Below, piece by piece: positions 38,560-49,721 of a DNA stretch of 64,000 nt. The first letter of the stretch is position 1. Each line of letters starts with the position of its first letter. The position numbers and the translations under genes were made by a program. Source of the stretch: Apostichopus japonicus (taxonomy: Eukaryota > Echinodermata > Holothuroidea > Aspidochirotida > Stichopodidae). The stretch spans positions 14,328,269 to 14,392,268 of the forward strand of contig NC_092572.1 in NCBI RefSeq assembly GCF_037975245.1. Direction: 5' to 3'. Below the pieces are notes generated by a model. It was not told where the DNA came from, did not search any database, and saw nothing but the letters and a program-made list of their open reading frames with translations.

Positions 38560-38670
38560 TGATCTTGGACCTCCATGAAAAAATAGAGGGATCATCTACT
38601 CACAGAGGGCTACCTACATACTAAGTTTAAGGTTCAAGCAACTTAACTTGGCACCTGACTGTTATAAGTG
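38560..38670 (-). repeat. single minisatellite unit (shared with 8.8-9.4 kb)
   Basis: The reverse complement reads AAGTTGCTTGAACCTTAAAC, then TATGTAGGTAGCCCTCTG.GAGTAGATGATCCC and TTTTTTCATGGAGGTCCAAG, matching the array unit inside the nested Kolobok-like element. Confidence 0.65.
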
Positions 38671-39469
38671 AAAAATCATCATGACATTTTATGCGATTTA
38701 ATTATATACCAGTAGGAATGACTGAGGATGTAGAAATATCAGTTACTTAGCCTACACAGTTAAAAGAAATTGACCTATATCCCTTACTGAGTATATTGTA
38801 TGTAGACTGTTCAAGATAATGGTATTAGTACCTTTTGGATCTGTTTTTATGTTGAACTTTACAGGTGTAGGCTTCTTTACTTCTTTCGGTGTTGCTTCTT
38901 GTTTCTTAAAGGCATGGGATCGTTTTCGGGCAATCTTTCCTCAAGATAGTCTGTTGCATAGCCTGTAGCAGGATGTTTCCCATGGGCTTTTGGGTACCAT
39001 GCTACCTATAGTCCACAGATAAAAATAGGACATATATAGTTAACTTCAATTGTTCAATTACACCGACTATAGTCTTGGCAAAGACTGTTTGTTGGAGTAT
39101 ATCATATTTTACTGCAGTGGCATAACCAGTAGGGGAAAAGCCCCCAATTGGTCACCCCCATCCACCCAAATCGACATACAAGTAAATTAGTAAGACAGAA
39201 ATGATGAACCATTTTACATCTTGTCCACCCTTAAATACAGGAATTTTATCCCTCCCCTTACACCCCTTCCCCATATCTTGTCCCCCTCCCATTGCACAGA
39301 CTCCTTGCTACCCTTCAGCTCTCCCCCACCCCCACTAAAAAGTCTGATTATACTACTGTTTTACTACATTTAACAGCACACTGTTAACTCTCTGTTCAGC
39401 AAGATAACTATTAACAAGTAACATTATACTAGTCTTAGCCTCTAACGTTATATTTAGTTAAACTTACGT

Positions 39470-39720
39470 AGTGAGGTTAGGCCTATGCTTTATCAAAGAC
39501 CAAACGTTAGGTCTAACATTACAGCTATCTATGTATCAGTATCACTATCACTGTATCAGGGTATTTATGGGCTTGTCTGAACCACGGCGCTCGCAGCACT
39601 AATAACATGTTACTTAGGCCTAGCCTATCATCATATCTACAATGGCATACTATAATATAGTATTTAACTAATTAACGTTGCGAGCGCCTGTGGCCTGAAC
39701 TAGTCAGCATACTTTGGCGT
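39470..39720. promoter_or_regulatory. TAGGCCTA-rich block near the SAM exon
   Basis: GTTAGGCCTATG, GTTAGGTCTAAC and TTAGGCCTAGCCTA within 150 bp, just downstream (gene sense) of the first exon, as in the two sister elements. Function inferred only from recurrence. Confidence 0.25.
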
Positions 39721-40125
39721 ATATTTACCTTTGAATATTGGTATTTACATTGGCAAACCCCAGTCATCAAGGATGGAACTAACAAACGTGTCCATTTTCA
39801 GAGCCCATCAAAGTTTTTGATTCAACTAAGACTGCCTTCTTGGTCCTGAATTTACGTATGGTTTGTAGATTTGTGTGACGGTGTTCAGCTGTTGTCTACG
39901 AAAGGCGTCATGCAAAAACGCTGATAGTGGTCACATGACATAACTTATCCAATGAGAAAAGTCTTTGAGAATGACCCAGTGCAAAAAGTCAAACTTTCAT
40001 CGAGCTATTTCACAATTTCAAACAATCTTGCGTAATAACTCAACCAATACGACCCATTTCTGGGTACAGTATGGCTGACTCAGCAGATGGGTCACACAAA
40101 ATGACCCAGGTGTTTTTACAGTGTA

Positions 40126-41452
40126 CAGGTGTTGTAAATTTTCTTTCAAAAAATAACGGATGCGACTCTAGGTGCAATCTGTTGCTCAACCATATACAGC
40201 GTTTGACAGAGATATTTTATTGCCAACTTTACACTTTGGTCATATACACAAACACTTTCAAATGAAAGCACTCATGCATTATTAAAGGTGTTTCATGATA
40301 AATTGCCCCGTCTCAGAGTTCACACAACTTGCAGAGAGAATGCTTACTTTTATAAAAACTTTGTTAAGTTAAGTTCTTAACAGCATGCAGCGCATCTGAA
40401 GCCGATATTATATTTGATCACCGTAGTAGGAATGACATCAGTCCAAAAGATTTGAAAATATTTGGCTACTGAGGAAACTACTTCAAATGCGTCTATCAGA
40501 TTGGGAGACATTTCTCCAACCAATGTTATTTCTATGTTCCAGAATTTTTCCCAATCATAAGGAGGGGGACATGATGGTTTGGTTTCACACTAAGTAAACG
40601 ATTTTTCAGATGGAAGTCCTTTGGTCTCCTGATTGGGCTTATCTCTAATTACTCTCTTGTTTTCAAACCAGCCTTATGTTGAATTACGATAGAAAAAAAT
40701 ATTACAACCTTTTCATACAAATGAATAGTCACATTATTGAAATCTGATCATTCGTTTAGAAGGTAGGACCATCTGATCTTGTAATCATGAACCTTCTAAA
40801 TCCACCAATATTGCCTAGACCCTTCTACTCCTTTCCACCGTCAAATGAGTCACCTGCTTTTAAATTCAATACACTAATCTAACGAATTAGCAACGCATTG
40901 TATATTTTCTAGAATTCGAGGTCGTTGTGTTGAAAGTGAAGGGAAAACCCGTCGATAAGAGCAACAGAAAGTAAACTAATATTTAACATCCACTGAACAA
41001 AGGGAGACTGAGAACACTTCATGGAAAGAACAATGCATTAATAAATAATTGACCGTTACGATGTCGTTAACGTATGCAAGTAAGATAAAATCAGCAATTG
41101 TTTCCGGATAGCTGTTAGCCATGGATAAGGAAAGAAAGATCTTTACTTGAAAATGTATTCAAATGATCAATCATGTTTAAATATGTGACAATCATATTTT
41201 AAACTAAATTCATCGCATATTAAAGAATAACTCGTCTTGTTTTCATATACCCTTAAAACTACGACTTCTTAGATCTTTAGCTGACGACAGCCCCATTAAA
41301 ACGTGACTGCAAGCACAAAGCCATAGTTTTATGATGGTGCGGCAGTGCGACCCAGAATGAACTTTAGAAATTTGATTGACAAGGATATTAACGCTTTTTG
41401 TTTCATAACAACGAGGAAGTGTGGCAAAATATACAATCACGGCAAGTATAAT
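40126..41452 (+). repeat. tandem unit copy B' (partial)
   Basis: Clear match at about 40,780-41,040 to copies A (30.3-30.6), B (34.5-34.8) and C (45.0-45.3): pyrimidine-rich CCCTTC... text, then TGTATATTTTCTAGAATTCG, GGGAAAACCCGTC and the ACAGAAAGTA phrase. No leader exon is seen; the LINE is inserted downstream. Confidence 0.6.
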
Positions 41453-43540
41453 TTTGATTTGATTTGATTTGATTTATTTTGTTTTTTCACGTGCAAATAT
41501 ACAAGGTGAAAGGAAGTCTTTCTATAAAGCATACAATAGCTTAACAATGTAGAAGACTCCCTGAAGAAAGAAAAGAGAAGAAAAAGATTAAAGATCAAAT
41601 TAAGCGTTTCGACAATAAATCAATTATATGATATTTTAATTAATACGATGCAATTATTTCTTTAATATAACATTTTCTAAATGTCCTACACGATAATTTA
41701 TTTTTAATAATGTCAGTAATAGAAATAATAGAATAATGTCAGTAATAGAATTCCAGGTTTTTATTGCTCGATTTCTGAGGCTTAACATTCCTGTTGAGGT
41801 ATTCGTGTTGTGATAATGCGCATGATTTGCATGTCTTGTGTTGTGGTGATGTATATCCGAATTACTGATTAAATAATTATGAAATGCATTAGGTAGGAGT
41901 CCATTCCAAGCCTTATAAGTGAAGGTGGCAAGATTTACACGTATTATGTCATTAATTTTCAATACATTCAGATCCTTGAATAGAAGGTTGGTGTGATCAC
42001 GTGGTGCAGCATGTGATATGTGGCGGACAGCTTTCTTTTGTAATATAATAAGTGGCTTAAGATTAGTATCACGTGTACCAGACCAAATTATCGAGCAATA
42101 AGAAAAATGTGGGACCACTAAAGTTTGATAAAGTGTCTTTAATATGTGTTGTGGCAGGTAGTGTTTCAATTTCGATAATATTCCTATATTCTTTGCAACT
42201 TTCTTGCATACTATGGAAATATGATCACCCCATGAAAGTTTATGATCAATATGTACACCTAAGAATTTATTAGAAAATACCTCTTTGAGAATTTTACCTC
42301 CCATAAAAATATCTTTATCCCAGCTAAAATTTCGGGATGTATTAAAAACGATATAATTCGTTTTGCCAATGTTAAGCGATAGCTTATTAGAGGCAAACCA
42401 GTCGTTAAATTTATTCAATTCAGAAGACACTTTAATATGAAATAAATTTTCATTTTCATTTGATTCGAAACAAATATTTGTGTCGTCGGCAAATAACGTA
42501 ATGTTTGCGATTTCTGATACGTGGCAGATGTCATTGACATATATAATAAACAGTAAAGGGCCTAGAATTGAGCCTTGTGGAACACCACATTGAATTTCTG
42601 CAAGATGAGAATGAGTGTTTTTGTAAGAGATATATTGATACCGATTAGATATATAACTATCGATCCAGTTCAGCGTTGTTCCTCTGATGCCATAATGTTG
42701 TAATTTACTAAGTAGAATGGTATGATCAATAGTGTCGAATGCTTTGGAAAGATCTAGGAATACACCCAAGCAAGATCTATTATTATCAAGACTGCTGTAC
42801 AATTTGTCAACGGCATCTGCCAGTGCAAGTTCAGTAGAATGATGTGGTCGAAAGCCATATTGTTGGTTGCATAGAATGTCATATTTGTTAAGAAAATTAA
42901 AAATTCGATTAAACATAAGTCTTTCAATGATTTTCGAGAAACATGAAAGCAATGAAATGGGTCTATAATTTTTGTATAAATCTGCTTCGCCCTTTTTAAA
43001 AATCGGTATAACCTTTGCAATTTTCAACGAATCTGGAAATGTTCCAGTATTAAAAGATAAGTTACAAATATGAGTCAAAGGCTTAGTAATTAAAGGAATA
43101 ATGTGTTTAATGATACCTGGCTTAAAATCATCATATCCTGCTGCTTTATTAGGTTTTAGACAAGCAGTCGCAACGTTAAGGAGTTCCTCCTCACATACAG
43201 GAAATGTAAAAATCGAATTGTTGTGACTAGTTTTATGCATAAACTCGTTATGCGTCCCTTTGCTCGTAATCTTGTCTGCCAATGAAGGACCAAGATTGAT
43301 AAAGAAGTTATTGAAGTCGTTTGCAATATCGATGTCATTGGTAATCTCTTGATCGCCATTTTTGAAAGAAGCAGGATATGTTGATTTTTTGCGGTCATTA
43401 TGAAGAATTTCATTAATGATATTCCAGGTATTCTTCGAATTATTTCTAGCATCATAAAACTTGTTATTAAAATATAATCTCTTAGAGAATCTAATAACAT
43501 GATTAAGCTTATTACGATAGGTATTATAAGAAGTCTTTTT
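41453..43540 (-). mobile_element. LINE (Jockey/CR1-like), 5' truncated
   Basis: Minus-strand non-LTR element. The 3' end is marked by CACCTTGTATATTTGCACGTG, an A-rich stretch and a TCAAA pentamer tail (41,455-41,475), followed by unit DNA. The 5' end disappears into the A/T-only tract at 43,536-43,789, so the endonuclease domain is lost. No target duplication was identified. Confidence 0.85.
41654..43535 (-). CDS. LINE ORF2 reverse transcriptase (partial, open)
   Basis: The frame is open from the truncated edge at about 43,535 to the stop at 41,654; the upstream part reads RFSKRLYFNNKFYDARNNSK and NTWNIINEILHNDRKK. Numbering from residue 1 at 43,282: KNYRPISLLS at about 104-113; motif A FLDLSKAFDTIDH about 175-187; GVPQGSILGPLLF about 233-245; catalytic FADDT about 264-268; LGVHIDHKLSWGDHI and the C-terminal SLRNRAIKTWNSI tail. 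This is a full RT core with catalytic Asp residues and no stop, so a young insertion. The N-terminal endonuclease is missing. It would reverse-transcribe its own mRNA at a nick; as it stands it cannot be autonomous. Confidence 0.9.
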
Positions 43541-43789
43541 TTTAATTATAATTAATTAATTATAAATTTATTTATAATTTAAAATAATTTAATTTAATTT
43601 AATTTAATTTTTTAATTTAATTTTTTAATTAAATAAAATTAAAATAAAATAAAATAAAAAAAATAAATAAAAAAAAAATAATTTAATTTAAAATAAAATA
43701 ATTAAAAAAAAAAAAAAAAAAAAATTAATTATAAATTATAAATTAATTATAAATTATAAATAAAAAAAAATAAAAAAATAAATTATATT
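43536..43789. repeat. 254 bp without a single G or C
   Basis: Built of AATT, TTAA, TAAAA and TTAAT words with a run of more than 20 A. It follows the last C at 43,535 and ends at the first G at 43,790, exactly at the 5' edge of the LINE. Confidence 0.95.
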
Positions 43790-46700
43790 GAGAGTGAAAT
43801 CTACTTATTTTGTAATGCTCTTGTGAGTACAGTGGAAACGCATAATGAGAGAGCTTCATCTTGCTAGATGGCAATGACGATGCCAATTTTGCAACATTTT
43901 TATGTACAAACTAAATAATATGAGATGAACACGGAAATGATCAGTGAAAAGTATTTTTTTTACAGGACACAGGCTATTTTTGTATAAGTCCTGAATGTCC
44001 AGATTTCAGTAGTTGCTGTACCAGTCAGGATTCTGTTAAAAAAAATAAACTGAGTTTATAAAATCGACTGGCCAGACACCGGTTAACACACACCGCGGTC
44101 ATCAAGTATATCAGTTTTGAATTCTTCTTTTATTTCAGTTCTCCAGTCCTCTGTACGTTCGTCAACTGTTGTATTTCTAAGAAAAATGTCGTCATTAACA
44201 TAACTCTGGAGGCACTGGTCCTTTTTTTTATGTATAGTTCTAACATTCAGAAAAATTGACATAATTTTGTTGGCTTTATACTAACACATTTCCATCTTAC
44301 ACTGTGCAATTAGTTTGGTAAATCACTCGTGTTAAATCTACAACATATTTTGTGAAATCAACACCATGTGTTCTGTAGTACGTTTTTACATCATGTTTCA
44401 CACAATGTTTTTCCCCCCTTCACAACACAGGATAGGTGCACTGGTTGCACCAGCTTTCTTTGTGTAAAATGTGAACAAGTTGAGTGTTTTTTCTTCTCTA
44501 GATAAATTGTTTTAATGTTGTAAACAATAACTAAGGAACCTTTCAGCTCAATTGCCATGATAGGTTTTATTTGGTAATAAATGACACGTGTTAATACGTA
44601 CACGCACCTCAAATAGAATTGTCTCATTAGGAACGCACGCCATATTTCAATTGGTCAGTACATATTGTAGTAAATATTGTTGCGATATTTTGATTGTCGG
44701 GCGTTTGAATTAACTCTGAATAATTAACGATATTGTGAAGAATGAAAGCATCATACACAATCAATCTAGCCCCCTTTGTTCATTTCAGCGTGCGTGTCAA
44801 CAGCTTCCGCTGAGTACAATAAAGAAATATCAACTAGGTTTGCAATTGATACACATGTGTTAAACTAACACGTTTATACGGACACATTCTCTTTATATGG
44901 AATAAACAATTACTTTATTATAAAAGTGTTAACAACAGGTCCTTTCTTTAGAAGATACATTTTTTACAACCGTGAAAAATTAGCTATGTACTGGGAAAAA
45001 ATGTGTCACTCCTTCCACCCTCCCAACGACTCCCACCCATCCAACCCCATATCTCTCACCCTTCTACCGCTTTTACCACTTCAACCCATCTGACATCTCC
45101 GTCAAATGAAATGTCAATACAGTCTTGATTTATTCGACACTTTTATCAATAAACTATAAATTTTCTAGTACTCGACTTGTCTGTTCTCTGTGTAACATTA
45201 GGGAAAACCCTTCAGTAAAAGTTACAGGAAATAGATCAAGTCACTGAACACCAATAGAACTTCATTAAACATTCAATTTACGATTAAAGTTAGCGATTGA
45301 TAGAAAAAGATGGATTGATTTGAAAGTTAATTGATCAGTAACCTAAGTATATTAATTAGAATATGACTTGTTACGATCCATTTTAACTGTAAAATAAGTT
45401 AATGGGGTTCCGCGTTAATTACCCATACCTTATGATAAATTTATCGTTTCTAATAGACTACTTGCCATGCAATAAAACTCACTTACGACTGCGAGCAAAG
45501 AGAGTAGATGTGGAATCGTGACTTCACTTGTTCACGCAAACTACTTTTTTCCACTGTGTTTATTCACAATACCTTAACACATAATACACAAGAATCAGTA
45601 AAAAGACTTACATAAAGAACCTTACATAAAGAATCATTACAATCGCTAAGGTTACACAAATTGTTTTTTCGCTTAGATATAAAATAGTACAGGTCAAGTC
45701 GAAAGCGAAACTTAAAATAAAATTCGGGCACATCTGGGATTTAACCTACCGGTATAAATATATTTTTACCACGCAAAATTAAAATGTTCACAGGATTACC
45801 CATATCATCAAAATCACCAAAACAAATATTGGACAATTTTTTTCTATGAAGATACATAGGTGCATGTTTAGGTTACGTGTTTTTAAATATAATGACTGAA
45901 TAACTTTACAAATACAAATCATCCATTGTCATGTCCATAAAATAAGTGTGTTCTTCTATTCATCCCTTGTTTGTAACATGTTTAATGTAAAATAGTAATC
46001 TCAGTTATACAAATTGTTAAAATAAATACATACGTCAGATTGTGGACTTACGACAAAGTAAGGTTGTTTTCACATTTAATGTTATACAATGTGTATGTTG
46101 CTTACTATAATTACCGATATTGGATAAAACAAAACTATAATGCGATCACTGACTAAAAATAAAAATGTTGAAAGTGGAACTCAATCATCTTCCTTTCTGG
46201 CAATGTTTAACAACCTTTGTAACTACCATTCAATGCGAAGACTTATTTATATTAACTCTTTTGTGAAGCATGTAACAAACTCAAAACAAAAGGATGTTCA
46301 AAGTCAATAATGCATTGATCAAAAATCGCTAAAATGATGCTTTTAGACTTCACTTATTAACGAAACTAATATCATATTCTTTTGTAAGAAACATATGTTT
46401 AAATTAATTACCATTTATTGAACCATGTACCGTTTAATAGTTGACAAAGCGACAACTAAAGTCATTATTTACCAACCCTTGATGTTAAGTGTGTCATCAT
46501 CTGTTGGTAATCAGACTTGTTTTCTTTCTGTTAAAACACCAGTGAAACACTTGTTAAATGGAGATACAAATAATTGTCTTACTACGTATGATTCCCTACG
46601 TATATGCTAAATGCGGTTTCAGTAAAACAGAAGATGTATGAGCTTACGTTTTCTCTTTAATATATAGAGTTTAGTTAGATTCGGCTTAAATGTAAAAAAC
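43790..46700 (+). repeat. tandem unit copy C
   Basis: Matches copies A and B collinearly: ACGTACACGCACCTCAAATAGAATTGTCTCATTAGG at 44.6 kb, TATAAATTTTCTAGTACTCG at 45.17 kb, ACTTACTATAATTACCGATATTG at 46.1 kb, and the leader at 46,558. It retains the roughly 1.1-kb segment missing in copy B. Confidence 0.75.
46558..46615 (+). pseudogene. leader (signal-peptide) exon, copy C
   Basis: ATG, MEIQIIVLLRMIPYVYAKC plus one base, then GTTTCAGT where copy B has GTATGAGT, so the donor is weakened. An arginine interrupts the hydrophobic core (LLRM versus LLLM in copy B). Probably a decaying leader. Confidence 0.45.
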
Positions 46701-46839
46701 AATGTATACAATCTTTATGTAATCATAGCGTAATATTTCTATAATCTCAGCACGGAATACGTTACCCCTTGAGGTATTTGATTCTACATGAGAATGCACA
46801 ATTTTATTTTATATGAGCAGGAAAATGGATCACGTGAAG

Positions 46840-47720
46840 AAAAGGGGCTATGTATCCGAGTCTTTCTCGTTCAGAAGGTCCTGTTCGAGAAAGTAGTGAC
46901 AGAGTTACCCCTACAGAATCGTTATTCCGAAAGTATTGTGTGCTGCATAACTCACGGTGCATAGTGCTTGACTTATTTTACTATTGAAGGGAAATCAGAT
47001 GGGGATATTTGCCCAGCACCGTTGCGTAATGAATGTCACAGACTGTAGCATTTTCTCTTTATAATAACGTTTCAGTAACAGAGCGAACCATCCGATGACA
47101 AAAAAAAACATATCCCAGTCATGAATTCCTTAGCTAGCAGATGAATTCATGACTATGTTCAGGTTAATTGATGACCAAGTGCCCACACGTCCCAGATAGG
47201 TCGTGTGTTATTCAGTGAAGCAAAGTTAATAATGTAAAATCACGGTTACTTTTATTTCTATCCATACGAGGTAAACCCGTCATTATTATTTTTTTTTTGT
47301 TCTCTGGGACAAAATCAAATGTTACGGACTACTAGTAGCAGAAAATGCCACAAAGTCTGAACGTTTTGCAGACTAGCCTAGTACTGTCAAGAAAAGAATC
47401 ACTTCGGTGTGTAGAATACATTTTGAAAAAAATGACAACGTTTTAATCGGTTTATTTAACAACAAAATAACGGATTGCAATTTGATTCCTCAAAATAAGC
47501 TTGACGTTATATTGACTCATTTTTTTTTTTTGTAATACGCAACATGCGATTCCTCTACTAATGTGCAAGATATGTATTTCCCATATCCATCCACATATCC
47601 TTTTGTTAAGGAATCATGAAAACCACATCGGGACAATCTCATCATAGTAAATTTATATTATTCCTGTTCCCTTAAAAAAAATGTAACTGGATAATGACAA
47701 TTCCGTAACCATTAAGCATG
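46840..47720 (+). repeat. tandem unit copy D (start only)
   Basis: Repeats the first part of the unit: CAGAATCGT.ATT, TTTATAATAACGTTT.AG, GAATTCATGACT, CTTCGGTGTGTAGAATACA, GTTTATTTAACAACAAAATAACGGATTGCAATT. It lacks the Kolobok-like insertion and so gives a second empty site. Confidence 0.6.
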
Positions 47721-49721
47721 CCATCTCCATTAGATTGCATGGTAAAACAAATGCTTGTTTAAAAATGTGATAACATCACTTCCCCGTAGCCCTGGCTGTA
47801 CCCGTAAAGAAGTAACGTGATGGGAGAAAGCAATAAAAACAATCATAAACACTTGATATTATTACTACTAGACGCTATAAAACATTAATTATTCTTCTAA
47901 AGAACACTTTCGGACACTTGAAATGTTCAATTATTAAGCACTTAGAAGGAGATGCGAACATGTCGTTGGCGGTTAACTGTGTATCCTGTGTTGACGGACT
48001 TGGAAAGGTACTTTAAGTATATACAATGCATATTAACTTGAACGAACAAAAAACAAATAACACACTTATAGAAGTAAATGTTCAATCACATTCTTGCTAT
48101 AATTGAACAATGTTAACATTAATAAATTCACACTATAACTGCTTCCTTATAAATCAATTGGTGGCGTTATTGCCCCACAAAACCATGCTTTATCCAGTAG
48201 CATATTATCTGTAATTACAGGTAGTGTTTCAGGCTTACTTGTATCATCAAACCATATAGATAATGCCCAACAAAACCATTTTTATACTCATTTTAGTTAG
48301 AGCAGTGGTGTTATTTATATGAAATTACTATTTTGCTGACTGTTAAGGCGGAATATACCTTCATTCATAACGTGTTACTCCAAGAAGTGGCAGCTCGACA
48401 CAAGAGCTATGGACTATGACCGCAGCCTACATAACAACAACAAAGAAAGATTGAATCAAAGTCGTTTCACATCAAAGTGATATTACGTAGAGTGAAACAT
48501 CATGTATTGGTAATACATGTAAGCATACAATTAAGCTCGTGACAGCATCATTTTGTCAGCAACACTGAAAAGAGAGCAAGCAAATTTGAATTATTAAAAT
48601 AAAATGATAAAGACCAGTCTAAAAAACTACTTAATTAACTCAACAACTCAACAATCAACAAAACTGAAGGAAATAGAGCATTATAACATATACCTGTGCC
48701 ATTCCCACATATACTGTACTGGAGACTAAGGGTTCACTAAATAAACAATTTTTAAACATGCTATTAAATAGCTGCTGAATCGCGCCCTAAGTGGATTTGT
48801 GTGCATAATTGGATGGTTTCATATGGCAAAAAAAAATAGCATGGGGACGACTCATTTCAAAATTCGCCCTTTGATACCACTGCCACAACAGTTTACCTGC
48901 CTCAGGCATAATCAATAGGCTCTCGCGGTAGATCAGGGGAATTTGAGCTGAGGAAGTGTATTTTCTACGCTCGTTTCTATTGGGCTTGGCGGATTGATTA
49001 CGTAACACACGCGCTAATGCTTCAGACTGATAACCTTGAAAGTTGCAGAACTGGCCAGCGGCGAAAACTTACGGCAGTCTTACTGAGGGGCAAATTTTCA
49101 AATGTTTCTCAAAGGAAGGGATATTCGTCCCCTAAGAACTATCTCCAATACCAATCCCTCCCCCTCCTCCCCCATTCAAGAAATCTGTATACATGCCTGT
49201 ATAACCGTCGCAAAATACACGAACAACATACCTAAGTTTGATGGCATACCTATCACTGCAAACTAAGGAACACAAATGAGGCATAGTCGCTTGTATCGAA
49301 TTTGTGTTAATATTTGAGAATTTGTAACTTCCGTTTTAAGATATATTCATCCAATTTATATGAACTAGCCTGCCATTATACGTATTAAACGTTTGCACTT
49401 TGTTATATGTGCACTCATTTCAAGCCGCTCCATTTTTCCTTTACTAATTATACACGTTATTCCTGTTTCGCCTGACAGTATTGTGTTGTATGTTGTGTTG
49501 TGCAATATCATCAACGCATGCGCACTATCACATGGTGGAACCTGTTGCTAATAACGTTAGCATAAGGCAACTGAATTATTTGTGTAAAGTTCCGTACAAG
49601 TTACAACACACTTCATTTGACTACCAATGTATTTTCAGTTCCTATTCATAGATTGAACAGAGGGCTAGCAGAAACTCAGGCCACAACAACTGCTGAACCG
49701 AGAAGCTGATTTCTCTTTAAA
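47721..49721. other. no gene recognised
   Basis: 5' flank of the Ig gene. Short frames only; no repeat copy or domain recognised. Confidence 0.4.

Larger units (their letters stand above)
38099..39795 (-). pseudogene. SAMD3-like gene of the TGGGTCA element
   Basis: First exon 39,795-39,749: ATG, MDTFVSSILDDWGLP, donor GTAAAT; this is the start of a SAM domain. A middle stretch around 38,945-38,832 reads KIARKRSHAFKKQEATPKEV and KKPTPVKFNIKTDPKG, basic, ending at GTACTA; a second frame upstream (HGKHPATGYATDYLEERLPE) suggests a frameshift. Last exon 38,428-38,099 after TTCTTCCAAAG: GTNLPQFMEDELKQ, QPFVLAFGDRRYPTQSFVII, EGVALPATYLIAAFDISFKS, LYLFDIAYPCQCQTTWEFIH, SVRSLHAFLSSQ, stop. The 'P..l.lGd...pt..fViieG.al......A.D..FK...vfdi.YP.qC..tWeF.q' module is the C-terminus of proteins annotated as SAMD3-like, multicopy in fish and invertebrates. 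Biochemical function unknown. The last exon is intact; the middle is incomplete. Confidence 0.65.
36449..40123 (-). mobile_element. complete TIR element, CACTGTAAAAAC ends, TGGGTCA family
   Basis: Left end TA|CACTGTAAAAACAC(T)TGGGTCA; right end, reverse-complemented, TA|CACTGTAAAAACAC(C)TGGGTCA. The first 26 bases match but for one, and TA is duplicated. About ten TGGGTCA/TGACCCA boxes crowd 36,463-36,705 and about four lie at 39,970-40,110. It carries a minus-strand SAMD3-like gene and one minisatellite unit shared with 8.8-9.4 kb. TA duplication is known from Tc1/mariner and some other groups; I recognise no transposase, so the superfamily is left open. Confidence 0.85.

Noticed and set aside
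43156-43500. 114-codon minus-strand frame beside the LINE RT
   Set aside because: Out of frame with the RT; the in-frame reading (RFSKRLYFNNKFYD...) continues the LINE protein, so this is its shadow.
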